Below, piece by piece: positions 19,224 through 28,475 of a stretch of DNA of 64,000 nucleotides. Position 1 is the stretch's first letter, and each line of letters opens with the position of its first letter. The notes under the pieces are model-generated. The model was not told where the DNA came from. It did not search any database and worked only from the letters and a program-made list of their open reading frames with translations. A program made the position numbers and the translations under genes. This DNA comes from Faucicola mancuniensis (GTDB taxonomy: Bacteria > Pseudomonadota > Gammaproteobacteria > Pseudomonadales > Moraxellaceae): assembly GCF_046523945.1 (NCBI RefSeq), contig NZ_CP171363.1:1860001-1924000 (forward strand), in the 5' to 3' direction.

Positions 19224-20545
19224 TTTTTGGCATTTGGCAAAGTCGGCAAATCAATATATTCTGCCATCAATTCGCTTAAATCAATGGTTACACCCAAATT
19301 GACAAGATTCCAATATTGTCCAGAAATGGTGCGGTCTAACATCATGGTTTTGGGCGATGGCTGAAAACTTTGCCAATATTTTAGCGACACTTTGGCTTGT
19401 TTCATGATGTCATGATGGGTTTGACTGTTGCCAAAATCAAAGGGTTTGTGCTGACTTAAATTAAACGGTTGGGTAAAACCATAGGGTTTTAGCCCAATTT
19501 GTAACCAATCATAATAAAAATCGGCTGGCAACGGTTCATTATCTTTTTTGATTGTCAAGGTGATTAAATCTTGCTCAACGGCGGTGACATCACCTTTTAA
19601 ACAATGAATTGCAAAGCGATGAAATAACGCCACTTCGTCATGGCTGTAGGATTTTATCCCACCAAAATCATACGCAATCACCGAACCATCAGCACGAAAT
19701 GCAAAATTGCCGGGGTGTGGGTCGCAATGCACACGATACAGTTTGAATAATTGTCCTGCACTAAAGCGAAATAGGCGAGTGGCGATTTTTTGTTTGATGT
19801 CATTGTCCCAATGACTTGCAGTTTCTAAGGTTTCACCGATTTCTTGGGAAAGGGTCAAAATCCGTTTGCTAGAATGACTGTGAAACACGGTGGGAATAAT
19901 CAAACCGTCATCATCGCTGTGAAATTTGGCAAAAATCGCAAGATTATGGGCTTCTTTGGTGTAGTCTAGTTCGTCATACAGGCTATCACGGATTTCGGTA
20001 AAGATTTTGTCTTGTAACGCTTTATCCATATTTATCACGCCTGCGATTTTTAACGCCATTTTGACCTGTTTTAGGTCGCTGTCAATGTTGTTGTCAATCT
20101 CTGGGTATTGCACTTTGACAACGACAGGCTCGCCTGTGGCAAGCACCGCCTTATGTACTTGACCGATGGAAGCAGAAGCAAACGGCTGTTCATCAAACTG
20201 CAAAAACAGCTCGTGCAAAGGCTTGTTAAGCTCTTTTTCCACTTGATTTTTGATAATGGCAAATGGCATGGGCGGTGCGTCTTTTTGCAGTTTTTCAAGG
20301 GCTTTGGCAATTTCAGGCGGAAATACGTCTTTGTATTGTGAAGCGATTTGCCCGACTTTCATCACCGCTCCTTTCATTTCGCCAAGCGTGTCAGCGATTT
20401 GGATACCGATGGTTTGGAGCATTTCGCTACGGGCTTTTTGGCGGTCTTCGTCTGAGCCTGCGATGGATTTTAGCGAGCTTTTGACGGTTTTGCCTGCGAT
20501 ACTTGCGGTCATGCCTGCAAGTTTTAAAAAACGGTTTGATGACAT
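19220..20545 (-). CDS. AarF/ABC1/UbiB kinase-like protein
   Basis: A 441-residue member of the ADCK/UbiB atypical kinase family, which is linked to ubiquinone synthesis and membrane lipid biology. The diagnostic KxGQ motif is present (MKVGQIASQ), as are the ATP-site lysine region (VVVKVQYPEID), the catalytic HCDPHPGNF and the metal-binding YDFG. It is shorter than proteobacterial UbiB (about 545 residues) and lacks the C-terminal membrane pair, so it is more likely a paralogous family member than UbiB itself. Confidence 0.88.
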   Translation of the reverse strand: MSSNRFLKLAGMTASIAGKTVKSSLKSIAGSDEDRQKARSEMLQTIGIQIADTLGEMKGAVMKVGQIASQYKDVFPPEIAKALEKLQKDAPPMPFAIIKNQVEKELNKPLHELFLQFDEQPFASASIGQVHKAVLATGEPVVVKVQYPEIDNNIDSDLKQVKMALKIAGVINMDKALQDKIFTEIRDSLYDELDYTKEAHNLAIFAKFHSDDDGLIIPTVFHSHSSKRILTLSQEIGETLETASHWDNDIKQKIATRLFRFSAGQLFKLYRVHCDPHPGNFAFRADGSVIAYDFGGIKSYSHDEVALFHRFAIHCLKGDVTAVEQDLITLTIKKDNEPLPADFYYDWLQIGLKPYGFTQPFNLSQHKPFDFGNSQTHHDIMKQAKVSLKYWQSFQPSPKTMMLDRTISGQYWNLVNLGVTIDLSELMAEYIDLPTLPNAKN

Positions 20546-20589
20546 GGTATTTGGCTTTTTTTAGAAGGTTTAAAATATTTTAAACAAAA

Positions 20590-21522
20590 TTAACGTAAAG
20601 ATTTTGGCAAACTAAACGTTACATTTTCTTCAATCCCAGACAGCTCTTTTGGCGTATCACCACCCCAAGATTGTAGCGTGTCTAGTACTTCTTGGATTAA
20701 AATCTCTGGTGCGGATGCACCTGCGGTAACGCCCACTGTTTTGACATTATCAAACCAGCTTTTATCCATCTGTCCTGCATTGTCAATCAAATACGCCTTT
20801 GCCCCAAGTCTTTCGGCAAGTTCACGCAAACGGTTGGAATTTGATGAATTTGGACTGCCAACAACCAACACAATTTCACAATTTTTTGCCAAATCTTTCA
20901 CCGCATCTTGGCGGTTTTGTGTGGCATAGCAAATATCATCTTTGCGTGGGGCGTGGATTTTGGGAAATTTGTCCTTTAATGCGTCAATCACCCCTGCGGT
21001 GTCGTCCATTGACAGCGTGGTTTGCGTTACAAAAGCAAGCTCGCTGTCGGTGGGCAAATCAAGCGATTTGACATCGTCCACATCTTCAATCAAATGAATG
21101 CGGCCGCCAAATTGTGGGTCAAATCGTCCCATCGTGCCTTCCACTTCTGGGTGTCCTGCGTGTCCGATTAAAATGGCGTCCATGCCTGTTTTGGCAAATT
21201 TATTGACTTCAATATGCACTTTGGTAACCAGCGGACAAGTTGCGTCAAACACTGTTAAATCACGGCGTTCGGCTTCGTCTTCCACCGCTTTTGATACGCC
21301 ATGAGCCGAAAAAATCACAATCGCCCCATCTGGCACTTCGTCCAATTCTTCCACAAAAATCGCCCCACGACTTGCCAAATCATTGACGACAAATTTGTTA
21401 TGCACGACTTCATGGCGTACATAAATGGGCGGATTAAAGCGGGCAAGAGCTTCATTGACAATGGCAATGGCTCTGTCAACCCCTGCACAAAATCCTCGTG
21501 GATTGGCTAATAAAATTTGCAT
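20590..21522 (-). CDS. ispH: 4-hydroxy-3-methylbut-2-enyl diphosphate reductase (LytB)
   Basis: Last enzyme of the MEP pathway; an iron-sulfur protein making IPP and DMAPP from HMBPP. The three cluster cysteines appear in ANPRGFCAGVDRAI, FDATCPLVTKVH and DICYATQNRQDAV. The 310-residue length is typical. A clear SD-like AGAAAACC lies just upstream. It is divergent from gmk. Confidence 0.97.
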   Translation of the reverse strand: MQILLANPRGFCAGVDRAIAIVNEALARFNPPIYVRHEVVHNKFVVNDLASRGAIFVEELDEVPDGAIVIFSAHGVSKAVEDEAERRDLTVFDATCPLVTKVHIEVNKFAKTGMDAILIGHAGHPEVEGTMGRFDPQFGGRIHLIEDVDDVKSLDLPTDSELAFVTQTTLSMDDTAGVIDALKDKFPKIHAPRKDDICYATQNRQDAVKDLAKNCEIVLVVGSPNSSNSNRLRELAERLGAKAYLIDNAGQMDKSWFDNVKTVGVTAGASAPEILIQEVLDTLQSWGGDTPKELSGIEENVTFSLPKSLR

Positions 21523-21647
21523 GGTTTTCTCGTTTTATCAATATTTAAAAATGTTAATTTTACCCAAAAATGATAAAAATAACCATGCAAAAATGTGTTA
21601 AAATACAACTTTCATTTAAATTTCATACAAATTATAGGAAAAATAAC

Positions 21648-22262
21648 ATGGCTCAAGGTTCATTATTTATCATCACCGCCGCATCAGGCACAGGCAAAAC
21701 ATCACTAGTTAAGCAACTGACCACCACCACCAATAACCTATCGGTCAGCGTATCTCACACCACACGAGAGCCACGAGTAGGCGAAATTAATGGACAACAT
21801 TACCATTTTGTCAAAAAAGATGAATTTGTGGCAATGATTCATAATAATGCGTTTTTGGAATATGCCGAAGTGTTTGACAACTTTTATGGCACATCGCAAC
21901 AAAGCGTTGAATATATGCTGTCGCACGGCACGGACGTGATTTTGGAAATTGACTGGCAAGGGGCATTACAAGTCAAAAAGCTCATGCCACAAGCAGTCAT
22001 GATTTTTATTTTACCGCCCAACAAAGACGCTTTGCGTGAACGCCTGTCAAATCGTGGACAAGACAGCGATGAAGTGATTAACAAGCGTTTGGCAGGCTCG
22101 GTCAAAGAAATGCAACATTATTTGAATTTTGACTATGTGGTGATTAATGATAATTTTGACGTGGCATTGGCAGAAATCAAATCTATCATCATCGCTCATC
22201 GTTTGACATTGGACAAGCAACAAATCCGCCAACATGACCGCATTGCACAATTGTTGGCATAA
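21648..22262 (+). CDS. gmk: Guanylate kinase
   Basis: Phosphorylates GMP to GDP. The P-loop reads ITAASGTGKTSLV and the GMP-binding part includes SVSHTTREPRVGEINGQHYH. I chose the ATG at 21648 (MAQGSLF, 204 residues, normal for the family) because AGGAA lies 8 bases upstream and the 26 residues upstream in the same frame are not part of the fold. No rpoZ follows, unlike in many gammaproteobacteria. Confidence 0.97.
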   Translation: MAQGSLFIITAASGTGKTSLVKQLTTTTNNLSVSVSHTTREPRVGEINGQHYHFVKKDEFVAMIHNNAFLEYAEVFDNFYGTSQQSVEYMLSHGTDVILEIDWQGALQVKKLMPQAVMIFILPPNKDALRERLSNRGQDSDEVINKRLAGSVKEMQHYLNFDYVVINDNFDVALAEIKSIIIAHRLTLDKQQIRQHDRIAQLLA

Positions 22263-22290
22263 AGGTTGATATAAATAACTGATAATTAAA

Positions 22291-22317
22291 AAAGCTGATT
22301 TTTTGTCAGCTTTTTTT
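22291..22317 (+). terminator. Terminator after gmk
   Basis: AAAGCTGA stem with its complement TCAGCTTT, a 6-7 base loop and a T run. It separates gmk from parB. Confidence 0.8.
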
Positions 22318-22452
22318 GTTGTTGCGAAAAAAATGTATAAAATATTTTGTTGTCGTGCAGATTTTTTGTTAAAATAACATGTTCTAATGATTTTAGCAAC
22401 AATTTTAACAAAACCGATTTAACAAAACTGATGAGCAAACAGGTAATTTAAC

Positions 22453-23553
22453 ATGGTCAAAAAACGAGGTCTTGCATCAAACAGAGGGCTAGATGCACTG
22501 CTTGGGTCAATTAAAAAAGAAAAATTGATTACAAACAATTTGACCGAGACAAGTGTGCCTGTAGAACCACAGATTAAGCCATCTGTGCCAAAAGATTCGT
22601 CATCAAAAGCCAATACAAAAGATATACCTGTAAAAGATACATCAAAAATTACCCCTACCAACAAAGCACAACCATCTGACAAAAATAAAAACAAAAGTTT
22701 AGAAAATAGCACACAAACAAGCGAAACGAACCCAGATAAAACCGATAATCTTAACTTGTTGCACATTGATGTCAAATGTTTGCAACGAGGCAAATATCAG
22801 CCACGTATTGATTTGGGCGAAGAGGCATTGCAAGAGCTTGCTACATCTATCAAACAACATGGTGTAATGCAGCCGATTGTCATTCGCCCATTAACAAAAG
22901 TTGATAAAAACGCCACAATGACCCATGAAATTATCGCAGGGGAAAGACGTTGGCGAGCGGCGCAGATTGCAGGGTTAAAACAAATTCCTGCGATTGTCCG
23001 TCCGATTTCTGATGATTTGGCGATTGCGTTGGCGTTGATTGAAAATATTCAGCGTGAAGATTTGACCGTGATGGAGCAAGCAGTCGCATTGCAACGCTTT
23101 CACGATGAGTTTGGCATGAGCCACGCCCAAATTGCTGATGTTGTCGGCAAGGCACGTGCAACGGTGTCAAATTTGTTACGGTTAAATCAGTTACACGATG
23201 ATGTCAAAACTGCATTAAACGAAGGCAAGATTGATATGGGTCATGCCCGTGCGTTGTTATCGCTGTCGCCCGCCCAACAGCCCATGATTGCCAAACGGAT
23301 TGTCAATGAGCAACTGACGGTACGCCAAACCGAGCAACTTGTCAAAGAAATTCTTGACCCAAAACAAGAACAAAAACCTGTCAAAGAAATAGATTATGAC
23401 CGTTTGCGTTTAAATCAACGGCTGTCAGAACAGTTGGGTGCGGTGGTAAAAGTAAAAGGGTCATCATCGGGCAAGGGTAGTATTGAAATATTTTTTCACA
23501 ATGAAGAAGAATTAAAAGCATTGCTTGAAAATTTGCAGTCAAATGTTGATTGA
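22453..23553 (+). CDS. parB: ParB/RepB/Spo0J family chromosome partition protein
   Basis: A 366-residue CTP-dependent DNA clamp family member that binds parS sites. It opens with KKRGLASNRGLDALLGS, the usual ParA-interacting region, followed by an unusually long, Lys/Ser/Thr-rich low-complexity linker (about 30-98). The ParB/sulfiredoxin-like domain starts near residue 103 and holds the CTP-binding GERRWRAAQ motif; the HTH region (QIADVVGKARATVSNLLRL) and a C-terminal dimer domain follow. No parA is adjacent; the neighbours are gmk and an ExbB/ExbD pair. Confidence 0.93.
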   Translation: MVKKRGLASNRGLDALLGSIKKEKLITNNLTETSVPVEPQIKPSVPKDSSSKANTKDIPVKDTSKITPTNKAQPSDKNKNKSLENSTQTSETNPDKTDNLNLLHIDVKCLQRGKYQPRIDLGEEALQELATSIKQHGVMQPIVIRPLTKVDKNATMTHEIIAGERRWRAAQIAGLKQIPAIVRPISDDLAIALALIENIQREDLTVMEQAVALQRFHDEFGMSHAQIADVVGKARATVSNLLRLNQLHDDVKTALNEGKIDMGHARALLSLSPAQQPMIAKRIVNEQLTVRQTEQLVKEILDPKQEQKPVKEIDYDRLRLNQRLSEQLGAVVKVKGSSSGKGSIEIFFHNEEELKALLENLQSNVD

Positions 23554-23583
23554 TATGATACAGTTTAAAAAAGGTGGTAAGCT

Positions 23584-24222
23584 ATGTGGGAATTAGTGAG
23601 TGCAGGTGGCTGGTTGATGGCACCGATTATTCTGTGTTCGGTATTGATGTTGATTATCATTATTGAACGTGGTATCAAATTACGATTTAGCGAAGTTGCC
23701 CCTAGTCAGTTGCGTGAACAGCTAGTCGTTCACTTGTTGGAACGCCATAATATTGAGCGTGAAAAGCTACTCAATGTAAAAAATAATTCACCTTTGGGCG
23801 ATATTTTGGCGACAGGTTTGTTATATCGTCAGCATGGTATTGAATCGATGACCATGCACATGGAGAATCGTGCCAGCGTCCAAATTCACAAACTTGAAAA
23901 AAATATCAATATGCTTGGCACGATTGGGGCGATTGCACCTTTGCTTGGGCTGTTGGGGACGGTTTTAGGGATTATTACTTCGTTTTTGGCGGTCACTGAT
24001 GGCTCTATGCAAGACCCTGCTATGTTAGCAGCGGGTGTCTCACAAGCCTTGATTACCACCGCTGGCGGTATGTTTGTTGCCATTCCTGCGGTGATTGCTT
24101 ATCGTTTTTTTCAGCGTCGTATCGTAGATATTAATGCTTATTTTGAGCGAGAAGCAGGCTTAATGTTACAAGAATTATTAGACAACCATCTAATCCAAAC
24201 CAAAACGACCGATAATCTGTAA
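23584..24222 (+). CDS. exbB: MotA/TolQ/ExbB proton channel family protein
   Basis: A 212-residue inner-membrane protein with three membrane segments (about 9-28, 108-135 and 152-180) and the family signature GTIGAIAPLLGLLGTVLGII plus the conserved Thr/Pro-rich third helix (GMFVAIPAVIAYRFF). It forms the proton channel of an Exb/Tol energy-transducing complex with the ExbD-like protein encoded next. A strong AGGTGG site precedes the ATG. TonB or TolA is not in this window, so I cannot tell whether it works with TonB or Tol; ExbB is the likelier assignment by length. Confidence 0.88.
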   Translation: MWELVSAGGWLMAPIILCSVLMLIIIIERGIKLRFSEVAPSQLREQLVVHLLERHNIEREKLLNVKNNSPLGDILATGLLYRQHGIESMTMHMENRASVQIHKLEKNINMLGTIGAIAPLLGLLGTVLGIITSFLAVTDGSMQDPAMLAAGVSQALITTAGGMFVAIPAVIAYRFFQRRIVDINAYFEREAGLMLQELLDNHLIQTKTTDNL

Positions 24223-24246
24223 TTGATAAAAAACAAAAGGATAGCC

Positions 24247-24699
24247 ATGCGTTTTCGTAAGCCAACCGTAGAACCTGTTGATATCAATCTTACGCCGATG
24301 ATTGATTGTCTATTGTTTTTAATTGTGTTTTTATTATTATCAACGACATTTAACCACTTTAGCAAATTAAATATCGTATTACCACAAGCTGAAGGTGTGC
24401 CAATCACCGAAAAAGACCAACGTGTAGAAGTATCGGTGCAAAAAGACGGCAGTTATTTGGTAAATGGTATCGCACTGGTAGGGACAGGCGAAGCCGAGCT
24501 AACTTCGATGATTCGCCAAGAAACTGGCGACAATCGCAAACTATTGTTCGTTATTTCGGCAGATGCCAACACCAGCCATCAGTCTGTTGTAAAAGTGATG
24601 GACGTTGCTGGTAAAATGGGCTTTTTAAATCTCAATATCAGTACCGTTGTGCCAGCAGGTGCAGTCTCTGATACGCCAAACAAAACCAAATCCAACTAA
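24247..24699 (+). CDS. exbD: ExbD/TolR family biopolymer transport protein
   Basis: A 150-residue protein with a short cytoplasmic N-terminus, one membrane helix holding the essential Asp (VDINLTPMIDCLLFLIVFLL) and a periplasmic domain. It partners the ExbB-like channel encoded 24 bp upstream. The start at 24247 (MRFRKP) is preferred because AAAGGA stands just upstream; an in-frame TTG at 24223 directly after the exbB stop is possible but lacks a site. Confidence 0.88.
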   Translation: MRFRKPTVEPVDINLTPMIDCLLFLIVFLLLSTTFNHFSKLNIVLPQAEGVPITEKDQRVEVSVQKDGSYLVNGIALVGTGEAELTSMIRQETGDNRKLLFVISADANTSHQSVVKVMDVAGKMGFLNLNISTVVPAGAVSDTPNKTKSN

Positions 24700-24744
24700 A
24701 TATCACTTTTATATTTTTTCTTTAAAATCAACCAATTAAAACTT

Positions 24745-25524
24745 ATGTTCACCGATACCCACGCCCACTTAAATCGTTTAGACTTAGAAAAACACGATAA
24801 CGATATTCAAAAAGCCCTACAAATCGCCAAAGATGCCAATGTCCACCGCATTATGGCGATTATGTGCGATTTTGATGAATATGATGGCATTCAGCAGATT
24901 ATCAGCACGCAGATTGACGGTTTGACGCTTGGCATGAGCGTTGGTATTCACCCTTGCCAAGACACCATCAATCAAGTTACCGCTGAAAAACTCATTGAAC
25001 TTGCCAATCGTGAAAATGTCTGGGCGATTGGCGAAACGGGGCTGGATTATTATTGGTCAAAAGATTTTATCAACGAACAAAAATCAAGTTTTTCTTATCA
25101 CATTCACGCAAGCCAAACCCTAAAAAAACCAATTGTTGTGCATACTCGTGAAGCTCGCTATGACACCATAGATATTTTGACCGCAGAAAAGGCGGAACAT
25201 GGTATTATCCACTGTTTTACCGAAGATTATGATACCGCCAAAAAAGCGTTGGATTTGGGTTTTTACATTTCGTTATCAGGTATTGTTACCTTTAAAAATG
25301 CGACCGATTTACAAGATGTTGCCAAAAAATTGCCGTTAGACCGTATTTTGATAGAAACGGACAGTCCGTATCTTGCCCCTGTGCCAAAGCGTGGCAAGCC
25401 AAACGAACCTGCCTTTGTGCCGTATGTGGCAGAATTTTTGGCAAATTTATACCAATTGCCGCTTGAACAATTTGCCAACATTACCAATCAAAATTTTGAT
25501 AATTTGTTAAATCAATATGTTTAA
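24745..25524 (+). CDS. TatD family metal-dependent hydrolase (DNase)
   Basis: A 259-residue TIM-barrel metallohydrolase of the TatD/YcfH group. Metal ligands are visible in FTDTHAHL at the N-terminus, GETGLDYYW, VVHTREA, IHCFTEDYD and ETDSPYL. Family members act as 3'-5' exonucleases on DNA or remove D-amino acids from tRNA-like substrates; the exact role here is not evident. It follows the ExbB/ExbD pair on the same strand with a 45-bp gap. Confidence 0.92.
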   Translation: MFTDTHAHLNRLDLEKHDNDIQKALQIAKDANVHRIMAIMCDFDEYDGIQQIISTQIDGLTLGMSVGIHPCQDTINQVTAEKLIELANRENVWAIGETGLDYYWSKDFINEQKSSFSYHIHASQTLKKPIVVHTREARYDTIDILTAEKAEHGIIHCFTEDYDTAKKALDLGFYISLSGIVTFKNATDLQDVAKKLPLDRILIETDSPYLAPVPKRGKPNEPAFVPYVAEFLANLYQLPLEQFANITNQNFDNLLNQYV

Positions 25525-25579
25525 AAGCCAACAATTCTTTATTTATTTTAAAAAATTATAAAAAATGTATAAAAAACGT

Positions 25580-25608
25580 TTGGCAATGACTTGTCAGTCA
25601 TGTATCAT
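25580..25608 (+). promoter_or_regulatory. Predicted promoter with palindromic operator for the tetR-family gene
   Basis: A -35 hexamer TTGGCA (25580-25585) and a -10 hexamer TATCAT (25603-25608) are 17 bp apart. The spacer is filled by the palindrome ATGACTTGTCAGTCAT (25586-25601; 6-bp arms, 4-bp centre). Such placement is typical for autorepression by a TetR dimer, and the tetR-family ATG lies 40 bp downstream. This is inference from sequence. Confidence 0.6.
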
Positions 25609-25647
25609 AGTTGCGAAAAATTGATACGAATAAGGAAATAAGATTTG

Positions 25648-26292
25648 ATGAGCCGACAGCAACAATTTAAACATAGAGAAGAAAGCATTTTACAGGTCGC
25701 CGAGCAGTTATTATTAGAATCGGGCGATGGCGATATCACCTTGGATAGTTTGGCGGAGCAGTTGGATTTGGCAAAAGGTACGTTGTACAAGCATTTTGTC
25801 AGCAAAGACGAACTGTTTTTACGCATTATTATCCGTCATGAACAGCAACTTTTACAAAATAGCCAAATTGGTGATGATGCGTCCGCTGGCGTGGCTCGGA
25901 TTATTTTGTATCAGTTGTTAAATCCGCAACGAGCGATGTTATTAAACCAAATTGAGGAAAAATTGGCAAGTTCGGCGGTTGGATTAAATCGTTTATTTTC
26001 AGAGCTTTACGGTATTCGCCGTGAGCGTATGCGACAGATGATTGCCACCACCAACGCTTATTTGCAGTCGCTTGACAGCAATTTGACGACACGAGATTAT
26101 TTGTCCACGATTTGGGCGATGGGCTACGGTGGGGCAGGTTTGCTTAATTCCAGCTTTTATCAGCGTTATTTGGGCAGACGTGATACCTTGCGGTTGGCGT
26201 TGGTTCAGCAGATTTTGGATTTGCCAAAACAATACCGTGAAACCTTGCCAAATAGCTTTCCACAAAGTTTATCAGACACATTAGCGTCATGA
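25648..26292 (+). CDS. TetR/AcrR family transcriptional regulator
   Basis: A 214-residue repressor with an N-terminal TetR helix-turn-helix (about 8-55; ILQVAEQLLLES and LAEQLDLAKGTLYKHFVSKDEL) and an all-helical ligand-binding C-terminal domain of unknown specificity. ATG at 25648 is used, with AAGGAAATAAG upstream; an in-frame TTG one codon earlier is not needed. It lies 64 bp before gspH on the same strand, so it could be co-transcribed with or regulate the pseudopilin genes, though no direct evidence shows this. Confidence 0.9.
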   Translation: MSRQQQFKHREESILQVAEQLLLESGDGDITLDSLAEQLDLAKGTLYKHFVSKDELFLRIIIRHEQQLLQNSQIGDDASAGVARIILYQLLNPQRAMLLNQIEEKLASSAVGLNRLFSELYGIRRERMRQMIATTNAYLQSLDSNLTTRDYLSTIWAMGYGGAGLLNSSFYQRYLGRRDTLRLALVQQILDLPKQYRETLPNSFPQSLSDTLAS

Positions 26293-26355
26293 TTTGTCAA
26301 ATTTTGTTTGTTTTAATAAAATTTGTATGGATAAAAAACGATATGGCAAATTGAT

Positions 26356-27009
26356 ATGACAACGCAATATCATTTTTCACGCACTTTTTCGCCCCCTTTG
26401 TCATCAAAAGGCTTTACGCTGGTTGAGGTCATGGTGGTGATTGTGATTATGTCGGTGTTTGCAGGGCTGATGACGCTGTCGGTTGGCAGTAGTGATAACC
26501 GCAAAAATTTGGCATTTTATGAACATTTGCAAAGTAATTTAAACTATATTCGTCTGTTATCTGCTGAACAAATGCAACCGTACGGCTTGGCAATTCGTTT
26601 GGCAAAAGATGACAATCCAACACAACTGGTCGTGGTAAAACTTGAAAATAGCCTAAGCAATCAAAACCAAACAAGCCAAACCCAATCTCAAACGAACAAT
26701 CAAATAAACAATCCAGCCAATAACCAAGCCCCAACTTGGGCGTTAGAAAAAGATATTCCACCGCTTGACGTGCCGAATAATATTACCGTGGATATCAAAC
26801 CGCTTGACATGGTGGACAGTCGCCAAATTCCCAATTATCTGGTCGGTAATCAAGCACCGCCTGTGGTTTGGTTTGGCACAGGCGAGGCAACGCCAGTACA
26901 CATTTATGTGCAAAAGAAAAATAACAATGATGACACGATTTATCCTGTTGCCGAGCCAATCATTATCAACGGAGCAGGGGCGATGGAAGTAGAGGGGCAA
27001 CATCAATGA
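26356..27009 (+). CDS. gspH: Type II secretion minor pseudopilin GspH
   Basis: A 217-residue pseudopilin with the prepilin peptidase site KG^FTLVEVMVVIVIMS and a hydrophobic N-terminal helix. In type II secretion GspH-I-J-K form the tip of the periplasmic pseudopilus. Residues about 96-125 are an Asn/Gln/Ser/Thr-rich insert (NQNQTSQTQSQTNNQINN), not seen in typical family members. Its stop overlaps the gspI start (ATGA). Confidence 0.85.
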   Translation: MTTQYHFSRTFSPPLSSKGFTLVEVMVVIVIMSVFAGLMTLSVGSSDNRKNLAFYEHLQSNLNYIRLLSAEQMQPYGLAIRLAKDDNPTQLVVVKLENSLSNQNQTSQTQSQTNNQINNPANNQAPTWALEKDIPPLDVPNNITVDIKPLDMVDSRQIPNYLVGNQAPPVVWFGTGEATPVHIYVQKKNNNDDTIYPVAEPIIINGAGAMEVEGQHQ

Positions 27010-27455
27010 GTTTTTTGTCAAAAAGACTGTCAAAAAGTTTGTCAAATTTGCCAAAACAGCAAGGTTTTACGCTGTTAGAGGTGATGGTGGCTTTGACGAT
27101 TTTGTCGGTGGTGGCGATATCGGCAAGCCAAGCCAGTCGCAGTTATGTCAGTTCTGTTGGCAATATGAAAATGCGAACGCTTGCCAATTTTGTCGCCCAA
27201 AATAGCATTGCTGAGCTAAAAATTCAACAAACGTGGACAGATAGCGTCATTACCAAACAAATTGAAGCACAGGGACAACAATGGCAAGTTACCATCACGC
27301 CAAACAATTCATCAGTCAATTCAAACAGTTTTGCCAGTCAAAACAACCAAATTAAGCCCATTAGCGTAAGTGTCACCCCAATGACTGACGGACAAGCCAA
27401 AAATAGCATTGTTACGGTGGAAAGTTTTTTGTTAAAACCTGTGGGGCAACGTTAA
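27006..27455 (+). CDS. gspI: Type II secretion minor pseudopilin GspI
   Basis: A 149-residue pseudopilin with cleavage motif QQG^FTLLEVMVALTILSVVA and a C-terminal domain that fits GspI (NSIAELKIQ and QWQVTITP). A short Ser/Asn-rich stretch (NNSSVNSNSFASQNNQ) lies about residue 100-115. The gene overlaps gspH by 4 bp and abuts gspJ (TAAATG), so the four genes form an operon. The rest of the gsp system is outside this window. Confidence 0.9.
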   Translation: MSFLSKRLSKSLSNLPKQQGFTLLEVMVALTILSVVAISASQASRSYVSSVGNMKMRTLANFVAQNSIAELKIQQTWTDSVITKQIEAQGQQWQVTITPNNSSVNSNSFASQNNQIKPISVSVTPMTDGQAKNSIVTVESFLLKPVGQR

Positions 27456-28475
27456 ATGACAAGCTATTTTGACAGCTGTTTTGACAAAAAGTTTAGCAAA
27501 AAAGTTAGTAAAAACAATACCTTTCAACAAGGTTTTACCTTGATTGAGCTGTTGATTGCCATGTTGATTTTTGCGATGTTGGCGTTATCAGGTTGGCAGA
27601 TTATGGATGCTTTGACCAAAAGCCGAGAGCGTGCCAAAGTGCAGATTGAGACGTTAAGCCAGTTGCAGTATGCTTATTTGCAGTTGTCGCAGGATTTTGC
27701 TCAAGTTACCAATTATGTCGCTGTGCCTGTGGGCTTGTCCAATGACCCAAATAACCAAAACAACCAAAACCTAAACCCACAAGCGATAACCGCAAGTTTT
27801 ACTTTAACGCCAGAGCAGGTGAGTTTTATCCGTTTTGCCAGTCCAGACCCACGCTTTAACCCCATGCCGACTTTGGCAAAAATCGGTTATTTTGTGCAAG
27901 ATAACAAACTTGTCAAACAACGCAGTTATCAGTTATCAGTCAATGATAAAAATCAACAAACGCAGATAAACAGCGTGATTTTAAACGATGTTAAAGATGT
28001 CAAATGGTCTGCTTGGTCGGCAACGCCACAGCCAGAATTGGTCAATCAATTTCCTGATAGCAAAACGTTGGAATTTGTTAAACAAAATTCGGTTAATATC
28101 CACAATCAACAGGTTAGTAACCAAAATAATGCCAATGGTTCGCAAAACAATTCGCAAACCAATTTACAAAATGCTTCACAAAATACAGCACAAAATTTGG
28201 ATTTAACCGATTATCAACAATTGCCAAAAGGCGTGGTGTTAAGTTTTACGTATCAAGACCAACCGATTGTTTGGCAATTTGCTTTGGCGGATAAAGCCCC
28301 AAAAGCGGTGGTAGCGTTAAACCAAACGCAAAGTAACCATTCGCAAGACAATTCACAAAATTCGCAAAATAACCAACAAAACAGTTCACAAAATAATACA
28401 CAAAATTCAGATAATACCAGTAATGCTGATAATACGAACACGAGCAACGAACCCAATAACGGCGGTAATAACTGA
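27456..28475 (+). CDS. gspJ: Type II secretion minor pseudopilin GspJ
   Basis: A 339-residue pseudopilin with cleavage site QQG^FTLIELLIAMLIFAML and GspJ features (FIRFASPDPRFNPMPTLAKIGYF, LVKQRSY). It is much longer than usual GspJ (about 200 residues) because of a 30-residue Asn/Gln-rich insert (about 212-242) and a roughly 50-residue tail of Asn, Gln, Ser and Asp (about 288-339). TGATG overlap with gspK. Confidence 0.9.
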   Translation: MTSYFDSCFDKKFSKKVSKNNTFQQGFTLIELLIAMLIFAMLALSGWQIMDALTKSRERAKVQIETLSQLQYAYLQLSQDFAQVTNYVAVPVGLSNDPNNQNNQNLNPQAITASFTLTPEQVSFIRFASPDPRFNPMPTLAKIGYFVQDNKLVKQRSYQLSVNDKNQQTQINSVILNDVKDVKWSAWSATPQPELVNQFPDSKTLEFVKQNSVNIHNQQVSNQNNANGSQNNSQTNLQNASQNTAQNLDLTDYQQLPKGVVLSFTYQDQPIVWQFALADKAPKAVVALNQTQSNHSQDNSQNSQNNQQNSSQNNTQNSDNTSNADNTNTSNEPNNGGNN

